A DNA stretch of 64,000 bases. Origin: Gammaproteobacteria bacterium (lineage in GTDB: Bacteria; Pseudomonadota; Gammaproteobacteria; Burkholderiales; Nitrosomonadaceae). The stretch covers positions 1,488,001 through 1,552,000 of the forward strand of contig CP054179.1 of assembly GCA_015709615.1 (NCBI GenBank), written 5' to 3'. Of this stretch, positions 26,303 through 35,711 are shown in pieces; position 1 is the stretch's first letter, and the number at the start of each line of letters is the position of its first letter. Under the pieces are notes generated by a model that worked only from the letters and a program-made list of their open reading frames with translations, had not been told where the DNA came from and did not search any database. The position numbers and the translations under genes were made by a program.

Positions 26303-27682
26303 TTATTGAAGTGTTTTAGCTTTCTCTACAGCTTCTTCGATGCTGCCAACCATATAGAACGCTTGCTCTGGCAGTTCATCATACTCACCTTCAACAATTC
26401 CTTTAAAACCTTTAATAGTGTCTTTTAGAGAAACATATTTTCCTGGTGAACCAGTAAATACTTCGGCAACGTTAAACGGTTGCGACAAGAATCGCTGAAT
26501 CTTGCGTGCGCGACTGACCGCCAGTTTATCTTCCGGTGACAGTTCATCCATTCCCAGAATTGCGATAATATCTCGCAACTCTTTATACCGCTGCAATGTT
26601 TGCTGAACAGCACGAGCGGTATTGTAGTGTTCCTCGCCTACGACTTGCGGATCCAGCTGACGTGAAGTAGAGTCAAGCGGATCTACTGCTGGATAAATTC
26701 CCAACGAAGCAATGTCCCGTGATAACACAACCGTTGCATCCAAGTGCCCAAAGGTCGTTGCAGGTGACGGATCAGTCAAGTCATCCGCTGGTACATAGAC
26801 CGCTTGAATTGAAGTAATGGAGCCAGTTTTGGTTGAAGTGATGCGTTCTTGTAATCGCCCCATTTCCTCCGCCAGAGTCGGCTGATAGCCCACTGCGGAC
26901 GGCATACGACCAAGTAACGCTGATACCTCAGTTCCAGCCAATGTATAGCGATAAATGTTATCAACGAAGAACAAAACATCACGCCCTTCATCTCGAAACG
27001 ACTCTGCCATTGTAAGTCCGGTCAATGCAACGCGAAGACGGTTTCCGGGTGGCTCATTCATTTGCCCGTATACCAGCGCTACTTTATCCAACACTTTAGA
27101 TTCTTTCATCTCATGATAAAAGTCGTTTCCTTCGCGTGTACGTTCGCCTACACCAGCAAACACTGAATAGCCGCTGTGCTCAATCGCAATGTTACGAATC
27201 AACTCCATCATGTTCACGGTTTTACCCACACCTGCACCACCGAATAAACCTACTTTACCGCCTTTTGCAAACGGACAAATCAGGTCAATCACTTTAATGC
27301 CGGTTTCCAGCAATTCCGTTGATGCTGATAACTCATCAAATGCAGGCGCTTCCCGATGAATCGACATTTGCTGATCCGCACCGATATCACCCATCTCATC
27401 TATTGGTCGTCCCAAAACATCCATGATTCTTCCCAATGTTTTGGTTCCAACAGGAACGGTGATCTGTTTTCCAGTATTTTTTACTACCATCCCGCGACGC
27501 AATCCATCAGATGAGCCCAGTGCAATGGTTCGCACCACACCATCACCTAGCTGCTGCTGCACTTCTAACGTAAGCTCGGAGCCATCCATAATTAATGCAT
27601 CATATACTTTTGGCAGAGATTCGCGTGGAAACTCCACATCAATTACCGCACCAATACACTGAACAATTTTTCCTTGACTCAT
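26303..27682 (-). CDS. atpD: ATP synthase F1 subunit beta
   Basis: The catalytic F1 subunit, 459 residues. P-loop GGAGVGKTVNMMELI, the catalytic GERTREGNDFY region, ALTGLTMAESFRDE and the DELSEED-like sequence MDELSPEDKLAV are all present. Length and order after atpG are normal. No oddities seen. Confidence 0.98.
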   Translation of the reverse strand: MSQGKIVQCIGAVIDVEFPRESLPKVYDALIMDGSELTLEVQQQLGDGVVRTIALGSSDGLRRGMVVKNTGKQITVPVGTKTLGRIMDVLGRPIDEMGDIGADQQMSIHREAPAFDELSASTELLETGIKVIDLICPFAKGGKVGLFGGAGVGKTVNMMELIRNIAIEHSGYSVFAGVGERTREGNDFYHEMKESKVLDKVALVYGQMNEPPGNRLRVALTGLTMAESFRDEGRDVLFFVDNIYRYTLAGTEVSALLGRMPSAVGYQPTLAEEMGRLQERITSTKTGSITSIQAVYVPADDLTDPSPATTFGHLDATVVLSRDIASLGIYPAVDPLDSTSRQLDPQVVGEEHYNTARAVQQTLQRYKELRDIIAILGMDELSPEDKLAVSRARKIQRFLSQPFNVAEVFTGSPGKYVSLKDTIKGFKGIVEGEYDELPEQAFYMVGSIEEAVEKAKTLQ

Positions 27683-27716
27683 CTTTGTTCCCTAGACTCT
27701 ATACTCAAAAAATATT

Positions 27717-28601
27717 TTAAACAGCAGCAGCACCGCCGACAATTTCGGATAGTTCTTTAGTAATCGCTGCTTGTCGAGATTTATTATAAATCAATGTCAA
27801 TTCATTTATGACATTGCCCGCATTGTCCGATGCCGCTTTCATCGCCACCATTCTGGCAGATTGCTCCGATGCCATGTTTTCTGCTACTGCCTGATATATT
27901 AATGCTTCTACATATCGCACCATAATATCGTCTATAACAGGCTTCGCTTCCGGTTCGTAAATATAATCCCAGGCTGCTTTGGGTTTATCGTTATCTTGCT
28001 CGCTGCTCTGCATACGTTCATCAGTCAGCGGTAGCAATTGTTCCATGACAGGTTCTTGCTTCATGGTATTTATGAAGCGATTATAAAAAATGTACACACG
28101 ATCAAATTGATCTTGCGTGTAGCCATCCAAAACCACTTTTACCGCACCGATAAGCTTCGCGATGTCAGGAGTATCACCCAAACCTATTACTTGGGAAGAG
28201 ATACTTGCTCCGACTCTGCTCATGAATCCCAAGCCTTTGTTACCGATACAGCAGACTTCGATCTGCTCGCCTTCCGCTTGCCATGCTTTCATTTGATTCA
28301 AGGCTTTGCGCAGAACATTGGTATTTAATCCTCCGCAAAGTCCCTTATCAGAAGTGACAATAATAACGCCGACTCGTTTAACGGTATCGCGCGCAATCAA
28401 AAAAGGATGACGATATTCCGTATTTGCTCGACTCATGTGTGCAGCAACATTGCGTATCTTCTCGCCGTAAGGACGTGCTTTTTTCATACGCTCCTGAGCT
28501 TTACGCATCTTTGATGCCGCGACCATTTCCATTGCGCGCGTTATCTTCTGCGTATTTTTTACGCTCTTTATTTTATTGCGGATTTCTCTACTGCCAGCCA
28601 T
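27717..28601 (-). CDS. atpG: ATP synthase F1 subunit gamma
   Basis: The rotary shaft subunit, 294 residues. It begins AGSREIRNKIKSVKNTQKIT and ends with the paired helix ARMVAMKAASDNAGNVINEL...YNKSRQAAITKELSEIVGGA, both typical of gamma. It lies between atpA and atpD. Confidence 0.97.
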   Translation of the reverse strand: MAGSREIRNKIKSVKNTQKITRAMEMVAASKMRKAQERMKKARPYGEKIRNVAAHMSRANTEYRHPFLIARDTVKRVGVIIVTSDKGLCGGLNTNVLRKALNQMKAWQAEGEQIEVCCIGNKGLGFMSRVGASISSQVIGLGDTPDIAKLIGAVKVVLDGYTQDQFDRVYIFYNRFINTMKQEPVMEQLLPLTDERMQSSEQDNDKPKAAWDYIYEPEAKPVIDDIMVRYVEALIYQAVAENMASEQSARMVAMKAASDNAGNVINELTLIYNKSRQAAITKELSEIVGGAAAV

Positions 28602-28605
28602 TTGC

Positions 28606-30147
28606 TTAATAGGTTCCGTTTTGCTTAAATTCTTGAATCGCAGCGGTCAATTCTTTTTCTGTTTCAGCACTGAGCTCTTTACTCTTCTCAATTTTGTCAA
28701 GAATGGCAGCATGTTGGCCACGAATGTAGTTTTTCAGAGCAGATTCAAATGCCAGCGCTCTATTCACTTCTACATCATCAAAATAACCATTATTAATAGC
28801 AAATAATGTCAATGCCATTTCTGATACGCTGAGCGTTGCATACTGCGGCTGCTTCATTAATTCCGTCGCCATTTTTCCACGCTCGAGCTGCTTGCGTGTA
28901 GCTTCATCCAGATCAGATGCAAACTGCGCAAATGCCGCCAATTCGCGATATTGAGCCAATGCCAACCGTATACCACCGCCCAATTTCTTGATAACCTTCG
29001 TTTGAGCAGCACCACCTACTCGAGAAACTGACACCCCTGCATTGATTGCTGGGCGTATACCTGCATTAAACAAGTCTGTCTCTAGAAATATTTGCCCGTC
29101 AGTAATAGAAATGACATTGGTTGGCACGAAAGCTGTTACGTCACCAGCTTGTGTTTCAATGATTGGTAGAGCGGTCAGCGATCCCGTTTTACCCTTTACT
29201 GCGCCATTGGTTGCTTTTTCAACATAATCCGCACTGACCCTCGCCGCTCTTTCAAGCAAGCGCGAATGCAGATAAAACACATCGCCCGGATATGCTTCTC
29301 GACCCGGAGGTCGACGCAATAACAATGATATTTGTCGATAAGCCCAAGCTTGTTTAGTTAAGTCATCATAGACGATTAATGCATCTTGACCTTTATCACG
29401 GAAATATTCACCCATCGTACATCCAGAATAAGGTGCAATAAATTGCATGGCAGCTGACTCTGATGCCGTTGCTGCTACGACAATGGTATATTCCATAGCG
29501 CCATGCTCTTCCAGCTTACGTACCACGTTTGCAATTGAAGATGCCTTCTGCCCTACCGCCACATAAATGCAGAGCATATTCTGACCTTTTTGATTGAGAA
29601 TCGCATCAATTGCTACTGCAGTTTTCCCTGTCTGACGATCGCCGATAATCAACTCGCGCTGTCCGCGTCCTACTGGCACCATAGAGTCAACTGATTTTAA
29701 TCCAGTTTGCACAGGTTGATCTACGGACTGCCTCCAGATTACACCCGGAGCAATTTTCTCTATTGGCTCGGATTTCGCTGCTGTAATTGGCCCTTTACCA
29801 TCGATCGGCTGTCCTAGCGCGTTCACGACACGACCAAGCAATGCCTCACCAACAGGAACCTCCAGAATGCGCCCTGTGCATTTGACGGTATCACCCTCAC
29901 AGATGTGCTCATACGAGCCCATGATAACGGCACCCACCGAATCACGTTCCAAATTCAGCGCCAAGCCGAAAGTATTGCCAGGAAACTCCAACATCTCACC
30001 TTGCATCACATCGGATAAACCGTGAATGCGAACAATACCGTCTGTTACCGATACAATTGTTCCTTGTGTACGCACTTCTGCTGTATCAACAAGTCCTTCG
30101 ATCCTTTTTTTAATCAGTTCACTGATTTCGGATGGATTTAACTGCAT
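28606..30147 (-). CDS. atpA: ATP synthase F1 subunit alpha
   Basis: The regulatory nucleotide-binding subunit, 513 residues. P-loop GDRQTGKTAVAIDAI and the signature PAINAGVSVSRVGGAAQ are visible. It ends just five bases before the atpG ATG. Length is that of typical proteobacterial alpha subunits. Confidence 0.98.
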   Translation of the reverse strand: MQLNPSEISELIKKRIEGLVDTAEVRTQGTIVSVTDGIVRIHGLSDVMQGEMLEFPGNTFGLALNLERDSVGAVIMGSYEHICEGDTVKCTGRILEVPVGEALLGRVVNALGQPIDGKGPITAAKSEPIEKIAPGVIWRQSVDQPVQTGLKSVDSMVPVGRGQRELIIGDRQTGKTAVAIDAILNQKGQNMLCIYVAVGQKASSIANVVRKLEEHGAMEYTIVVAATASESAAMQFIAPYSGCTMGEYFRDKGQDALIVYDDLTKQAWAYRQISLLLRRPPGREAYPGDVFYLHSRLLERAARVSADYVEKATNGAVKGKTGSLTALPIIETQAGDVTAFVPTNVISITDGQIFLETDLFNAGIRPAINAGVSVSRVGGAAQTKVIKKLGGGIRLALAQYRELAAFAQFASDLDEATRKQLERGKMATELMKQPQYATLSVSEMALTLFAINNGYFDDVEVNRALAFESALKNYIRGQHAAILDKIEKSKELSAETEKELTAAIQEFKQNGTY

Positions 30148-30159
30148 TTCTTCTAACTC

Positions 30160-30696
30160 CTAGCTTTTAAGGGCAATGGCCATAGCTTCAAGCTTACCGC
30201 GCACTGAGGCATCTAGAATCTCATCACCAATCTCAACTTTAACACCGCCAATTAACTCTGGATCAACGCTCACTTGAGCATCTATTTTGCGTTTAAATTT
30301 TTGCTCTAGATCATCAACTAATTTCTTTAGCTGCTTACCTTCCATTGCAAACGCGCTCACAATCTTTGCCTCAAGTACACCCTCATGTTGCGCCTTCAAC
30401 TGCTCAAATAGCTGACTAATCTGCGGCAATATAAATATGCGTTTGTTTTCCGCTAACAGCATCACCAGATTATGAGCTTCGGAATTAAATTTACCTTTTC
30501 CGATCTCTATAAAAATTTCACCCAGCTGTTTTGTTGTAATAACCGGATTACCGATAAGCGGCCTTACATCATCATGTTCAACAACAGATGCTGCTAATCG
30601 CAATGTTTTTGACCACTGCTCCAAGCCCCCCTTAGCAACAGCATGCTTATAAACAGCTTCCGCATACGGTCTAGCAACTGTAATCGCTTCAGCCAT
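30160..30696 (-). CDS. atpH: ATP synthase F1 subunit delta
   Basis: The 178-residue peripheral-stalk connector has the N-terminal helical bundle (TVARPYAEAVYKHAVAKGGL) and the C-terminal strand region DPELIGGVKVEIGDEILDAS. Its ATG overlaps the atpF stop by one base, showing coupling. Confidence 0.96.
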   Translation of the reverse strand: MAEAITVARPYAEAVYKHAVAKGGLEQWSKTLRLAASVVEHDDVRPLIGNPVITTKQLGEIFIEIGKGKFNSEAHNLVMLLAENKRIFILPQISQLFEQLKAQHEGVLEAKIVSAFAMEGKQLKKLVDDLEQKFKRKIDAQVSVDPELIGGVKVEIGDEILDASVRGKLEAMAIALKS

Positions 30697-31169
30697 TATT
30701 TAAAATCTTCCTCAATTGCGGAAAGTATGTCAGCATGCGCTTTTGCATCTATCTCTCGACGTAATATTTTTTCCGCACCTACCAGTGCTAATTGCGCAGC
30801 ATGCTGACGCAAACTTTCTTTTGCACTAAACATTTCATGAGCTATATCTGCTTTTGCACCGGCCACTATCCGCTCACCTTCATCTTTTGCGGTTCGCTTC
30901 GCTTCTTCAATAATTTCCGTCGCTCTTTTCTCTGCCTGCAAAATTATCTCCGAAGCACGCTGCTTAGCTTCTTTCAACACTTCGGACGAACGCTGACTTG
31001 CCAACTCTAGCTCATGACGGCCACGCTCGCCTGCTGCCAAGCCATCCGCAATCGTTTTTTGACGCTCCTCAATAGCACGCAATAGCGGCGGCCAAACAAA
31101 CTTAGCTGTGAACCAAATAAATACGGAAAAGGCTAACGCCTGAGAAATTAAAGTAAAGTTAATATTCAT
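30696..31169 (-). CDS. atpF: ATP synthase F0 subunit b
   Basis: The peripheral-stalk subunit, 157 residues. One N-terminal membrane helix (about 4-25, ISQALAFSVFIWFTAKFVWP) is followed by a long charged coiled coil rich in Ala, Glu, Lys and Arg. It lies between atpE and atpH. Confidence 0.96.
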   Translation of the reverse strand: MNINFTLISQALAFSVFIWFTAKFVWPPLLRAIEERQKTIADGLAAGERGRHELELASQRSSEVLKEAKQRASEIILQAEKRATEIIEEAKRTAKDEGERIVAGAKADIAHEMFSAKESLRQHAAQLALVGAEKILRREIDAKAHADILSAIEEDFK

Positions 31170-31206
31170 GACAAGCCTGTATAATCTGATCTAAACTGCA
31201 GCAGCA

Positions 31207-31482
31207 TTATTGCTGAATTACCGCCAGCAATGGATTACCAAACGCAAACAACATGGCAAGACCCACCGCAATAATAAAAGACGCATCGGTTAAACCGAGC
31301 AGAAGAAACACTTTACCTTGCAGAGTTGGAATCATTTCTGGCTGACGCGCAGCACCCTCAAGGAAACGGCTACACATTACACCCACACCGATACAAGCAC
31401 CAGCCGCACCCAAACCGATCATCAAACCAATACCTATTCCAGTGTATGCCTGAATCATTGCCAAAAACTGCAAATTCTCCAT
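31207..31482 (-). CDS. atpE: ATP synthase F0 subunit c
   Basis: The 91-residue ring subunit with two transmembrane helices. The glycine-rich first helix and polar loop LEGAARQPEM are typical, and the second helix carries the proton-binding Asp in GLTDASFIIAVGL. The residues around that Asp do not show the Na+-type pattern, so a proton-driven enzyme is inferred. Confidence 0.97.
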   Translation of the reverse strand: MENLQFLAMIQAYTGIGIGLMIGLGAAGACIGVGVMCSRFLEGAARQPEMIPTLQGKVFLLLGLTDASFIIAVGLAMLFAFGNPLLAVIQQ

Positions 31483-31540
31483 TTTAATTTCCCTTTCGTT
31501 AAGATTAATAATATGTTACAAAATAAACTTATAAAATGAA

Positions 31541-32350
31541 TCAGTGAGATTCATGCGCCATTGATATGTAGACAACCGTCAACATCATAAAAATAAATGC
31601 TTGCAAGGTAACGATCAATATATGAAATATTGCCCAACCAGCCCCCAGAATTGAACCAAAGATTGTTCCAGAGACTCCGGTTGCAGCCCACATACCCAAC
31701 AGCAGAAAAATTATCTCACCTGCGTATATATTTCCAAAAAGCCGCAAAGAGTGCGACAGAGGCTTCGATACATATTCAATAAAATTGAATAACAGATTCA
31801 GTATCCACAAGAGCGGATTTTTCCCAAATGGCGTACAAAATAACTCATGCGTCCATCCCCCAACCCCCTTGACTTTGAGGTTGAAAAAAATCATCAAAAA
31901 CCATACTGAAAGGGCTAGCGCAAAAGTTGTGTTGACATCCGTTGTCGGCACAATCTTCCAGTTGTGCATACCAAACACATTCTCGGTAATCCAAGCCATG
32001 ATATCGATCGGCAATATATCCATGGCATTCATCATCAAAACCCACACAAACACCGTTAATGCCAGAGGGGCCACCAGCACATGCCGGTTACCATGAAATG
32101 TATTTTTCACTTCATTATCAATGAACTCAATCGCCAATTCGATGAATGCCTGACTCTTAGAGGGCACACCCGGCGTTGCTTTGCGCACTATCAACCAGAT
32201 AAAACCAAAACTAATTACGCCAAGAATAAGGGATGTAATCAAGGTATCAACATGCAACACCCAGAAAGATCCTTCACTGACTTTTGTTGTTAGATAGGTT
32301 AGATGATGATCTATATATGATGTTGGTGTAAGTTCTGTTCCCGATGCCAT
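31541..32350 (-). CDS. atpB: ATP synthase F0 subunit a
   Basis: The proton-channel subunit, 269 residues. The essential Arg is in the helix LSHSLRLFGNIYAGEII and the final helix reads AFIFMMLTVVYISMAHESH. Six or so transmembrane segments are evident. It follows atpI by about 30 bases. Confidence 0.97.
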   Translation of the reverse strand: MASGTELTPTSYIDHHLTYLTTKVSEGSFWVLHVDTLITSLILGVISFGFIWLIVRKATPGVPSKSQAFIELAIEFIDNEVKNTFHGNRHVLVAPLALTVFVWVLMMNAMDILPIDIMAWITENVFGMHNWKIVPTTDVNTTFALALSVWFLMIFFNLKVKGVGGWTHELFCTPFGKNPLLWILNLLFNFIEYVSKPLSHSLRLFGNIYAGEIIFLLLGMWAATGVSGTIFGSILGAGWAIFHILIVTLQAFIFMMLTVVYISMAHESH

Positions 32351-32379
32351 GCGCTGCCTGTTTACTTTAAAAATTTATC

Positions 32380-32754
32380 TTACTTTGTATCGTCCGCGAC
32401 CAATAATGCCACGCTATGAACCAAAACTGTCAGGATAAACGCCCCTATAAATGCCAGCGCGTTCACGTTCTCGTAAAATTTAAATACTAACCACAACAAG
32501 CCGACAGTCAATACAATCTTTATCGACTCCGCTCTTAGTGCAGTTCTTATGGCTTCTCCTGCTGTGTAGCCTTTGTGACGTGAGACAATGACGGCAAATG
32601 CCGCAGAGGCAACCACACTGACTACCCCACCGAGTGATGCTGATATTGCACCTTGCATACCCAGAAAAAACCAGACAACCACTGCCACCGCTATTGTCGC
32701 GAGCAACTGCATGCGCAACACAATATACAGCGGCCTATTCTTAATCCAAGACAT
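32380..32754 (-). CDS. atpI: ATP synthase accessory protein AtpI
   Basis: A 124-residue membrane protein with four hydrophobic segments, including LLATIAVAVVVWFFLGMQGA and FIGAFILTVLVHSVALLVAD. AtpI assists assembly of the c ring in some bacteria. It is the first gene of the operon, directly behind the promoter. Confidence 0.88.
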   Translation of the reverse strand: MSWIKNRPLYIVLRMQLLATIAVAVVVWFFLGMQGAISASLGGVVSVVASAAFAVIVSRHKGYTAGEAIRTALRAESIKIVLTVGLLWLVFKFYENVNALAFIGAFILTVLVHSVALLVADDTK

Positions 32755-32772
32755 GTACTTCCTGCCCTTGGA

Positions 32773-32790
32773 GCAGGTAGCATTACCTGC
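32773..32790 (-). promoter_or_regulatory. Hairpin in the atp operon leader
   Basis: On the minus strand GCAGGTA (32790-32784), loop ATGC, TACCTGC (32779-32773) form a seven-base-pair stem. A further GCAGG closer to the gene (32765-32761) could pair with the CCTGC arm instead, so two mutually exclusive folds are possible just before the atpI ribosome-binding site (AGGAAG). A role in translation control is only a suggestion. Confidence 0.4.
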
Positions 32791-32806
32791 GCTTAAAAAA
32801 GACGTG

Positions 32807-32835
32807 ACTATAGCCTAATTACCCCGATCAGTCAA
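32807..32835 (-). promoter_or_regulatory. Sigma70-type promoter of the atp operon
   Basis: On the minus strand TTGACT (32835-32830), a 17-base spacer and TATAGT (32812-32807) make a near-consensus promoter. Transcription would begin near 32800, leaving a leader of about 45 bases before atpI. Confidence 0.75.
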
Positions 32836-32872
32836 CGCGCAATTCCAATTAACCATTATTTTTGATAATCTT

Positions 32873-34051
32873 TCAAAGCTTCTCAAAAATAGCTGCGATC
32901 CCTTGACCACCTCCGATACACAGGGTGATTAGAGCATATCTCCCGCCGCTGCGACGCAGCTCATAAATGGCCTTGATAACCAGAATACTCCCCGTTGCTC
33001 CTATTGGGTGTCCTAGCGCCACCGCACCACCGTTAGGATTCGTTTTTCCCGGATCGAACTGCAATTCCTTCGCAACCGCGCAAGACTGAACAGCAAAAGC
33101 CTCGTTGGATTCAATCACATCCATATCTGATATTTTAAGACCAGCGCGCCGCAACGCACTTTGGACCGCAGGTACAGGACCTATGCCCATAAACCTAGGA
33201 TCAACACCGGCATGACCATACGACACCAATCTCGCCAGCGGTTTCAAATTGCGTTTCTGCGCCACCTTGGATTCCATCAGCACCAGTGCGGCAGCGCAAT
33301 CATTAATCCCGGAAGCATTACCGGCCGTGACGGTGCCGCCTTTCTGAAAGACCGGACGTAATTTAGCCAGATGATCCACGCCAATATTTTCTCGCGGATG
33401 CTCGTCGGTATCAAAAACAATCGTTTCTTTGTGATCAACCACCTCAATGGGCAATATCTGTTCTTTGAAATAACCATTCTGAATCGCATGTAACGCACGG
33501 CGATGGCTTTCAACGGCAAAGGCATCCTGCTCTTCCCGGCTGATTTGCCATTTGACGGCAATATTTTCCGCAGTAATACCCATATGCACACGATCAAACG
33601 GATCAGTCAAAGCCCCCACCATCATATCGACGGTAGCACCATCGTTCATGCGCTGCCCCCAGCGCAGTGCCGGCAATAAATAGCCGCCTCGGCTCATCGA
33701 CTCCGCTCCGCCTGCCACCGCCACATCGGTGTCATCGAGTAAAATATTTTGACTGGCTGAAACAATGGCTTGCAAGCCGCTTCCGCATATCCGGTTTACC
33801 GTCAATGCCGCAGTATGCTGCGGCAAACCGCCATTGATGCAAGCCACGCGCGCCAGATACATATCGCGCGTTTCTCCGTGGATGACATTACCAAAAACGA
33901 CATGCCCGACTTCATCGGGATCAATTCCTGCGCGCATTACAGCTTCGCGCACGACTTTTGCCGCCAAATCGGCAGGCGCAATACTTTTAAGCGCGCCGCC
34001 ATAATCCCCGATCGCTGTGCGAACACCGCTCAGAATAACTACTTCACGCAT
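32873..34051 (-). CDS. Acetyl-CoA acetyltransferase / beta-ketothiolase
   Basis: The 392-residue thiolase has the acyl-accepting Cys in NRICGSGLQAIVSA (about 90), the His of GHPIGATGS (about 348) and the proton-shuttling Cys of CIGGGQG (about 378). It condenses two acetyl-CoA (or splits acetoacetyl-CoA). ATG 34051 is preferred over an upstream GTG/TTG frame extension because it begins the family N-terminus REVVILSGVRTAIG. No phaB or phaC gene lies beside it, so assignment to polyhydroxybutyrate synthesis is not supported here. Confidence 0.93.
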   Translation of the reverse strand: MREVVILSGVRTAIGDYGGALKSIAPADLAAKVVREAVMRAGIDPDEVGHVVFGNVIHGETRDMYLARVACINGGLPQHTAALTVNRICGSGLQAIVSASQNILLDDTDVAVAGGAESMSRGGYLLPALRWGQRMNDGATVDMMVGALTDPFDRVHMGITAENIAVKWQISREEQDAFAVESHRRALHAIQNGYFKEQILPIEVVDHKETIVFDTDEHPRENIGVDHLAKLRPVFQKGGTVTAGNASGINDCAAALVLMESKVAQKRNLKPLARLVSYGHAGVDPRFMGIGPVPAVQSALRRAGLKISDMDVIESNEAFAVQSCAVAKELQFDPGKTNPNGGAVALGHPIGATGSILVIKAIYELRRSGGRYALITLCIGGGQGIAAIFEKL

Positions 34052-34112
34052 AAATTTTTCTTTGCCAATGCAGATGAAAAAATAACACACAACCGGAAGA
34101 TCGCGGCGCCAG

Positions 34113-34472
34113 TCAACATTTTTCCAGCAATTCCTCTAACGCTGCCGTTACCCGCCGGGATTCGACTTTCATCTTCTCCAGCAGCTGAGATGCCTTGCTC
34201 ACCTGATTTTTATCCCCGTATTCTTCCAACTGGCGGCATATATCTGCGAGCACATCCGCACCGATATTGGCCGCACTCGATTTAAAAGTGTGCGCAGCTT
34301 TTATCAGCGCGCTGCTATCAGCGGCAGTAATGGCATTTTCAACTTGTGTTTCAAAAACAGGTACCGACGACAAATAAATTGCGATCAGTTTTTTCAGAAA
34401 CCCGGTTCCACCCTCGGGATCCATTTGCCGCCAGACATTGAGCTTATCTAAATTGAGAACAGGATCACTCAT
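34113..34472 (-). CDS. Histidine-containing phosphotransfer (Hpt) domain protein
   Basis: A 119-residue single-domain Hpt protein. The phosphorylatable His is in IKAAHTFKSSAANIGAD (about residue 61), the classic H-x-x-K-s-s-a motif. Such proteins relay phosphate between response-regulator receiver domains. No kinase or regulator is adjacent in the window. Confidence 0.88.
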   Translation of the reverse strand: MSDPVLNLDKLNVWRQMDPEGGTGFLKKLIAIYLSSVPVFETQVENAITAADSSALIKAAHTFKSSAANIGADVLADICRQLEEYGDKNQVSKASQLLEKMKVESRRVTAALEELLEKC

Positions 34473-34594
34473 TGATTACCTGATCATCTGAATAAAAACC
34501 GCTTTATTGAACTTCACAGATCATTTCCAACATCATTACCCAGCAGACGATCTATCAAGGCAGATGTCCGCTAGGCTTATCCTGGCCTGGTTAA

Positions 34595-35116
34595 TTATTT
34601 CTTCACAAAATTAATCAGCTTCTGATAGGTGAACAAATAATCCTGCGCTTGCAGCGGTGTATGGCATTGCACGCAATTCAGATCGTTGCTTTTTGCCGTG
34701 CCATCCGGATTGTAAACCGCAAACCCCCAATCACCAGTGCGATTTTCCTTTGGAAAGGACGCATCCCAATTATTGCGGTTTTCCATCACCGCAACAGCAG
34801 CCAATGAAGCGATTTCGAAGATACCGTCACTACCCGGAAGCGGTTTACCGTCCGCGCCTTTTTTAGGTGTATAAATTTCCATTACCACAACACCACCGGG
34901 AGCGCTTTTATTTCCTTGCTTATAACCGGCAATCGCGGCTTCGTTGGCGTACAACTTGGCGACCTGCGTCTGGTTTGCGCGATTCATGGTTGCATACTGG
35001 GTAAAAGTCTTGCTGTAATCTGCAGGAAACTTGACATGTTCCGGATCTCCGCCGGCATAAACGCTAACCGAGGTAATGGCTAATGCAGTGGCAATCGCTT
35101 TCAACGTATATTTCAT
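34595..35116 (-). CDS. Cytochrome P460-family periplasmic haem protein
   Basis: The 173-residue precursor has a Sec signal (MKYTLKAIATALAITSVSVYA) and a C-terminal c-type haem motif CVQCH in the context NDLNCVQCHTPLQ. Overall pattern matches the cytochrome P460 / cytochrome c'-beta family of ammonia and methane oxidisers, which handle hydroxylamine or nitric oxide. ATG 35116 is chosen because a GAGGAG ribosome-binding site stands seven bases upstream. Against the P460 of Nitrosomonas europaea as I remember it, the haem-crosslinking Lys (TVTVKEL) aligns with Met here (VVVMEIY), so a classical P460 chromophore is doubtful. Confidence 0.85.
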   Translation of the reverse strand: MKYTLKAIATALAITSVSVYAGGDPEHVKFPADYSKTFTQYATMNRANQTQVAKLYANEAAIAGYKQGNKSAPGGVVVMEIYTPKKGADGKPLPGSDGIFEIASLAAVAVMENRNNWDASFPKENRTGDWGFAVYNPDGTAKSNDLNCVQCHTPLQAQDYLFTYQKLINFVKK

Positions 35117-35214
35117 GTTTCTTCTCCTCATTTGAAATTTCTGGATTAAACAAGTTTTGGAGCGCTATCATACCGCATTCAACAGTAAAAATTGTTGACT
35201 CAAAGAATGCCTTC

Positions 35215-35580
35215 TCACCCGGCCAGATCCGTAACCAGCCTGATCGATAAATAAATTACCAGCGCCGCGACCGCCAGGTGAAGGGTAAAACTGACGGGAT
35301 TTTCTTTCACCGCATCGTAAAACGTTTTATTTTTTCCTTCCCGCTTCAAGTGCGCATACTCCTCCCGTATTCTGATCGCTCTTTCACTTTGATAAGCATC
35401 CAGCAATGCGCGCGCACGCTCAAACTGACTGTCATCGGTAAGCCAGATCGCCGGCATCGACACCCCCCAGTTTCCTGCTGAGGTCTCGTAAAAATCGATC
35501 GCATTGCTGGCAAGCAGTTCGCGCACATCTTGCGCTTCATCGTCGGAAACATCCGTAAGCCGGAATAAAATTTTTGCCAT
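35215..35580 (-). CDS. DUF6164-like protein with C-terminal membrane helix
   Basis: The 121-residue product starts AKILFRLTDVSDDEAQDVRE, contains DFYETSAGNWGVSMPAIW, and ends in one transmembrane helix (about 99-117). A small ferredoxin-like putative signalling domain followed by a membrane anchor is typical of this unstudied family. Function unknown. It lies divergent to the SDR gene. Confidence 0.7.
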   Translation of the reverse strand: MAKILFRLTDVSDDEAQDVRELLASNAIDFYETSAGNWGVSMPAIWLTDDSQFERARALLDAYQSERAIRIREEYAHLKREGKNKTFYDAVKENPVSFTLHLAVAALVIYLSIRLVTDLAG

Positions 35581-35711
35581 GAAGGGTCTTTTGATATGTT
35601 ATTTTCTATTAGGAAATAGTTGGCCTGTGCTCAGTGAAACTTACACTCTGTGCAAATTTATTCTCAAGTGATGAAAAATAGCAATACCCATTTACAAGTT
35701 GATCTGAAGAA

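Noticed and set aside
32873..34472. Thiolase plus Hpt gene as a polyhydroxybutyrate or signalling operon
   Set aside because: No phaB, phaC, kinase or regulator is adjacent, and the two proteins have unrelated functions.
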